Positions 60,150 through 64,000 of a DNA stretch of 64,000 nucleotides are shown piece after piece (within the stretch, counting starts at the first letter, position 1; every line of letters begins with the position of its first letter). The position numbers and the translations under genes are program-made. This DNA is from Bdellovibrionales bacterium RIFCSPHIGHO2_01_FULL_40_29 (lineage in GTDB: Bacteria; Bdellovibrionota; Bdellovibrionia; Bdellovibrionales; Bdellovibrionaceae), in assembly GCA_001771815.1 (NCBI GenBank), contig MEPU01000004.1, forward strand, positions 186,001-250,000, in the 5' to 3' direction. Below the pieces are notes generated by a model. The model was not told the origin of the DNA. It made no database searches and was given only the letters and a program-made list of their open reading frames with translations.

Positions 60150-61555
60150 TATTCGTCGTCGAGTTCGTCGTCACCGACAATGCCCAGGTTATACTTTTCG
60201 ATGCGATAGCGCATGGAACGGAAGCTGATTTTGAGAAGCTTCGCAGCTTTTTTCTTCACACCACCGGCAGCGTGAATGGCTTTGACCAAAAGTTCTTTTT
60301 CGATTTGACCAACAACCTTATCTAGATCCAAACCGTCCTCACCAACGTCAATTTCATTACTAGACGCCATCTTCCTTCCGGATGGCGTATTCACCATTGG
60401 TGGAAGTGACTCTGGCAGGACAGTTGCTCCAGCCTCAAGAGCAACCGTACGTTCAATCATATTTTCAAGCTCTCGCACATTACCCGGATAGTTGTATTTC
60501 TTAAGTATATCCATGGCCTCATTTGAGATTGTTGCAATCGATTTATTGAGTTTTTCATTATATTTTTTCAAAAAGTGAGCTGCTAACAATGGGATATCTT
60601 CGGGGCGTTCACGCAATGAAGGAGTGCGAATATTGATGACGTTTAAACGGTAGTACAAATCTTGACGAAAAGTTCCTTTGGCAACCATGTCTTCGAGGTT
60701 GCGATTTGTTGCTGCGATGATTCGCACGTCAACTTTCATATCTTCGGTAGCACCAACTCGGCGGATAATTCGTTCTTGAATGGCACGCAAAAGTTTAACC
60801 TGAATAGACAGCGGCAGCTCACCGACCTCATCCAAAAATAAAGTTCCACTGTCGGCGACTTCAAAAAGACCAACCTTATCCGAGATCGCTCCGGTAAAAG
60901 ATCCCTTCTTATGACCGAACATTTCTGATTCCATTAAATTTTCAGGAATCGCTCCACAGTTGATAGTAACAAAAGGTTTATCTTTCAAAGGACCATTATA
61001 ATGAATCGCCTTGGCGACGACTTCTTTTCCCGTTCCTGATTCGCCAGTAATCATGACATTTGTGGGAGATTGAGAAACTCGCTTGATCAAGTCAAAAATG
61101 GCATGCATAGGAGGAGAATTTCCAACCATATTCTGAAATGAATACTCTTTAACTAATTCTTTCTTTAAAACCCGCACTTCTGTTTCTAAATTTTTAGAGC
61201 GTAGTGCATTTTGAATGTTCATTCGAACTTCATCAATTTTAAATGGCTTTGTGACATAGTCGTAAGCACCCATTTTCATGGCTTCAACAGCTGTTTCAGT
61301 CGTGCCAAATGCAGTGATCATCATAAACACGATATCAGGATAGTTGTCCTTTACATATTTCAAAAGCTCAATACCCGTGACATGTGGCATTTGCATATCT
61401 GAAATAACCATATCAAAAGATTTTTTAGTCAGAACCTCTTGCGCCTTCTGTCCGTCTTCAGCCGTGGTGACTTCATAGCCTTCTTTCTTAAGCATAATCT
61501 CTAAAAATTCGCGGATTGACTCTTCGTCATCGACCACTAAAATGCGCGATTTCAT
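60149..61555 (-). CDS. pilR: NtrC-family sigma54-dependent response regulator, PilR-like
   Basis: PilR activates pilin transcription with sigma54. The 468-residue protein has a receiver (Asp10, phospho-acceptor Asp53 in VISDMQMP), an AAA+ domain with Walker A GESGTGKE and the sigma54-contacting loop GSFTGA, and a C-terminal Fis-type helix-turn-helix (KKAAKLLKISFRSMRYRIEKY). It lies 15 bp after the pilS gene; GAGGA precedes the start. Because the sensor and pilC are adjacent, PilR is the best name, but other NtrC-type roles are possible. Confidence 0.88.
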   Translation of the reverse strand: MKSRILVVDDEESIREFLEIMLKKEGYEVTTAEDGQKAQEVLTKKSFDMVISDMQMPHVTGIELLKYVKDNYPDIVFMMITAFGTTETAVEAMKMGAYDYVTKPFKIDEVRMNIQNALRSKNLETEVRVLKKELVKEYSFQNMVGNSPPMHAIFDLIKRVSQSPTNVMITGESGTGKEVVAKAIHYNGPLKDKPFVTINCGAIPENLMESEMFGHKKGSFTGAISDKVGLFEVADSGTLFLDEVGELPLSIQVKLLRAIQERIIRRVGATEDMKVDVRIIAATNRNLEDMVAKGTFRQDLYYRLNVINIRTPSLRERPEDIPLLAAHFLKKYNEKLNKSIATISNEAMDILKKYNYPGNVRELENMIERTVALEAGATVLPESLPPMVNTPSGRKMASSNEIDVGEDGLDLDKVVGQIEKELLVKAIHAAGGVKKKAAKLLKISFRSMRYRIEKYNLGIVGDDELDDE

Positions 61556-61570
61556 AACTGTCCTCTTTCT

Positions 61571-63127
61571 TTAATGACCCAATTCTGGGAATTTTAATAT
61601 AAATTCAGATCCAACATTCACCTCACTGAGAACCTCAACAAGCGCATCGTGAGCGTCTAAAATTTTATGTGTAACAGCTAAACCTAATCCAGTCCCTTTG
61701 ATCTTTGTTGTATGAAATGGTTCGAACAAACGCTTCAAAGTTTCGGGTTTCATTCCTGCACCGTTATCCTTAATTTTGACGACAACATAGTTATCCTCTC
61801 GCCCAATCGAAATTCGAATGATTGGTTGCGGTCGATTTTCAAGTGCTTGAACAGCATTGATCACAATATTTAAAAAAGATTGTTTTAATTTTTCTGAAAA
61901 GCCCCTGATTTTATGAGGAGTCAATTGAAGTTCCCAATGAATATCTTTTGAAAGCACTGAATGAAATTTTACGTTCTGCACCACTTCATCCAACACCAAA
62001 GACAGTTCAACCACTTGATCAGGTTTTTTTTCAGGTTTAGTGTAATCCAAAAATTCAGTGATTAAATTATTAAGACGATCAATTTCTTTAATGATAATCT
62101 TCATCAGCTTTGTTTGATCAGGATCTGTTGTTTCACTTGAAAGCAATTGCACACTACCACTGATTCCCGCCAATGGATTTCGGATTTCATGCGCAATTCC
62201 AGCTGCCAATTGACCAATTGCCGCCAATTTGTCTTTCTGTTTCACTTGTTCTTCTAGCTTTCGCAACTCTGTCACATCTTTCACTAACGAAATCATGAGA
62301 TTCTCATTAAGCTCTTCATCAAAATAGCTTGTTCGATCAAATTGAAAAAGTCGCCTTTCAGATTGGCCACTCGAAACATATGCCACATCCCCGGCACCTT
62401 GAGTTTTGAATTGATGAATTAAGTTTTGAATATCATCAGTCGCAAGTTTCAAGCCATCATTCAAAAAATTATTCTGAAGTATAATTTTTTGATTGTCCTG
62501 ACTGACAATCAATCCTAGTGGAATTTTTTCCAGTAAAACTTTTGAAAATTCCGCTTGTGATTTATATTTTTTCTGAACCTTACTGAGATCACTTTGGATC
62601 CCATAGATTTCTTCTTTTAACTGCCCAGATACAATAATAACAGCAATATAGGAAAGATTAAACAATGCCAATGATAGAATATTTTGCATAGATCCCGTTT
62701 GAAAAACAGTCAGATTCATTACAGAAATTCCAAATGAAGCCACCATCCCCAACGCGCACAACTGGATAAACTTAAGGTCAAAACTGGCTAAGAAAAGTAA
62801 AAACAACTGGATCACTAAAAGAAAACTGGATAATTGAGGAAATGATTTCATAAACAGAACTATAATAAAAAAATCAGTCGCATAAGAAATCAAAGCCCTA
62901 CTGCTCGATACTGAAGTATCAATAAAGTAGTGAATAACAAGATGATGTAAAAAAATTGCAGCAAATGAAAAATAGAACGAAAAAACAAAATCCACTTGCA
63001 AAAATGGTTTCTGCAAAAGAATCAGAGTCTGAAATAGGATAAAATAAATAACTAATGCGATTGTGCGCATATTTTGGCGCGCACCTGCTTCAAACAGTAA
63101 CCGAAGGTTTGAGCTTTCAACATTCAC
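61571..63127 (-). CDS. pilS: Sensor histidine kinase, PilS-like
   Basis: The 518-residue protein has an N-terminal membrane region of about six helices (residues ~18-185), a PAS-like domain (~200-290), a phospho-acceptor His in AAGIAHEIRNPLAGISG, and an ATPase domain with the N-box IVINAVQAL and G-boxes DNGAGM and GTGLGLAV. The six-helix sensor fits PilS. Start is GTG 63127, overlapping the pilC stop by one base (TAGTG). The signal sensed is unknown; in Pseudomonas it is pilin itself. Confidence 0.88.
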   Translation of the reverse strand: MNVESSNLRLLFEAGARQNMRTIALVIYFILFQTLILLQKPFLQVDFVFSFYFSFAAIFLHHLVIHYFIDTSVSSSRALISYATDFFIIVLFMKSFPQLSSFLLVIQLFLLFLASFDLKFIQLCALGMVASFGISVMNLTVFQTGSMQNILSLALFNLSYIAVIIVSGQLKEEIYGIQSDLSKVQKKYKSQAEFSKVLLEKIPLGLIVSQDNQKIILQNNFLNDGLKLATDDIQNLIHQFKTQGAGDVAYVSSGQSERRLFQFDRTSYFDEELNENLMISLVKDVTELRKLEEQVKQKDKLAAIGQLAAGIAHEIRNPLAGISGSVQLLSSETTDPDQTKLMKIIIKEIDRLNNLITEFLDYTKPEKKPDQVVELSLVLDEVVQNVKFHSVLSKDIHWELQLTPHKIRGFSEKLKQSFLNIVINAVQALENRPQPIIRISIGREDNYVVVKIKDNGAGMKPETLKRLFEPFHTTKIKGTGLGLAVTHKILDAHDALVEVLSEVNVGSEFILKFPELGH

Positions 63128-64000
63128 TACTGTCCACCCATCGTATCTGCCAGACCAAATATAGGTAAATACATAGCCACCATAATAACAGCGATAATCC
63201 CACCCAAAACGACCATCAAAAGTGGTTCAACCAATGCTGTTATTGTTTTAACGGCATTTTCAACTTCATCTTCATAAAAATCTGCGATTTTTGCCAACAT
63301 CACATCTGTCGTTCCCGATTGTTCTCCGATAGCGACCATCTGCGAAACCATTATTGGAATTTCTTTTTGCTTTGCCAGTGGTTGGTGAAATGGTCGTCCA
63401 ATAGTGACTGATTCCCTGCAGGCAATAAGGGCTTTCTCGATAACATAATTTCCAGATGTGCGAGCGGCAATTTCAATAGCCTCGATCAGTCCGATTCCAG
63501 ACGACAGCAGAGTTGAAAGCGTTCGACTCATGCGTGCAACACTGGATTTTTGTATAAGATCGCCAAATAAGGGAGCATTGATCATGACTTCATCAAATTT
63601 ACGTTGTCCCTCCAGAGTATTCATATAATAAGTAAAGCCTGCAACAACTCCAACAATTGAGAGAATAATCACATGCCACTGTTGGCGCAAAAACATCGAT
63701 AGATTCACGATGGCCATTGTCAATGCCGGAAGCGCTTTTCCTGATCCCGCATAGAACTCTTGAAACTTTGGAATAATAAAAAAGATAATACCACCAATAA
63801 CTAGAAATGCGACAAATGTGATGACTATTGGCATCACCAAGGCACTCTTAACTTGGCGTTTTATTTTCTCATTCTTTTCAATGTACATTGAAAGTCGAGA
63901 TAAAATGGTATCTAAAATTCCGGCCTCTTCACCAGCTTGAATCAAATTACAATACAGACGATCAAACACACGGGGATGCTGAATCATCGATTCCGAAAGC
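63127..64000 (-). CDS. pilC: Type IV pilus inner-membrane platform protein PilC (partial)
   Basis: PilC is the inner-membrane platform of the type IV pilus machine. The reading frame continues beyond the window edge, so only the C-terminal part (about 291 residues) is seen. It has the second T2SSF domain (RMSRTLSTLLSSGIGLIEAIEIAART, IGEQSGTTDVMLAKIADFYEDEV) and membrane segments in VMPIVITFVAFLVIGGIIFFI and the C-terminal ALVEPLLMVVLGGIIAVIMVAMYLPIF. Its stop overlaps the pilS start. Confidence 0.94.
   Translation of the reverse strand, partial: LSESMIQHPRVFDRLYCNLIQAGEEAGILDTILSRLSMYIEKNEKIKRQVKSALVMPIVITFVAFLVIGGIIFFIIPKFQEFYAGSGKALPALTMAIVNLSMFLRQQWHVIILSIVGVVAGFTYYMNTLEGQRKFDEVMINAPLFGDLIQKSSVARMSRTLSTLLSSGIGLIEAIEIAARTSGNYVIEKALIACRESVTIGRPFHQPLAKQKEIPIMVSQMVAIGEQSGTTDVMLAKIADFYEDEVENAVKTITALVEPLLMVVLGGIIAVIMVAMYLPIFGLADTMGGQ

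Noticed and set aside
1-64000. CRISPR arrays, prophage or toxin-antitoxin modules
   Set aside because: No regularly spaced repeats, phage structural genes or recognisable toxin-antitoxin pairs were seen on either strand.

Overview
The window is a gene-dense, AT-rich stretch of a Gram-negative chromosome with LPS, outer-membrane, Tat, lipoprotein and type IV pilus genes. The gene set suits the Bdellovibrionota, meaning Bdellovibrio or a close, lower-GC relative. It includes mreCD-mrdA-rodA, a LysM/TPR pair, TamA/TamB with a TPR gene, prpDBC, selD with mnmH, pilC-pilS-pilR and a PilZ-tailed protease. That placement is inference from gene content; no marker rRNA is present. No prophage, CRISPR array or large island is visible, and the one mobile element is a small RAYT-type transposase unit. 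No gap between genes exceeds 300 bp; the largest are 9914-10172 and 6941-7168.

Layout. 1-4508: cell-elongation operon mreC(partial)-mreD-mrdA-rodA plus a small secreted protein. 4564-5782 (minus): trxA and a degenerate receiver-domain protein. 5843-6940: lptF. 6941-7168: a gap with a structured-RNA candidate. 7169-9913 (minus): dprA, a LysM protein and a TPR-like protein. 10173-11832: ComEC encoded as two overlapping genes. 11842-13982 (minus): ald and lpxC. 14123-15398: class IV aminotransferase and a small secreted protein. 15399-17502 (minus): ruvCAB. 17561-26834: TPR protein, efp, a second TPR-like protein, tamB and a six-POTRA tamA. 26903-31678: prpD-prpB-prpC and a PhoD-like lipoprotein. 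31704-33987: corA, then ahpC and ahpD. 34001-43405: pepN, folE, a Tat-exported flavoprotein, a two-gene ABC exporter and mgtE. 43422-47429: subtilase-TM-PilZ protease, a DUF502 membrane protein and an uncharacterised 449-residue protein. 47426-53217: leucyl aminopeptidase, an endonuclease/phosphatase-family protein, apaG, pcp, pdxH, FKBP isomerase and an EamA transporter. 53186-55323: mnmH and selD. 55372-59301: LTA-synthase-like enzyme, a Thr/Ala-rich secreted protein and an antiporter with a small membrane protein. 59322-60149: tRNA-Arg(CCU) and the RAYT unit. 60149-64000: pilR, pilS, pilC (partial).

How the genes work together. Most of the window is envelope biology: peptidoglycan elongation, LPS synthesis and export (lpxC, lptF), outer-membrane biogenesis (tamA/tamB) and pilus regulation. 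Other units are propionate catabolism (prpDBC), peroxide defence (ahpC/ahpD), tRNA selenation (selD makes selenophosphate, mnmH uses it), Holliday-junction resolution (ruvABC) and DNA uptake (dprA, comEC). Packing is tight: many same-strand neighbours overlap by 1-4 nt, and several convergent pairs overlap or share stop-codon bases.

The items most worth a second look are the secreted subtilase whose membrane anchor leads into a PilZ-like tail, the RAYT unit with 16-bp perfect inverted ends wedged between a tRNA and pilR, the promoter-linked structured RNA candidate after lptF, the CoaD-like motif in the uncharacterised 449-residue protein, the six-POTRA TamA, and the split ComEC.
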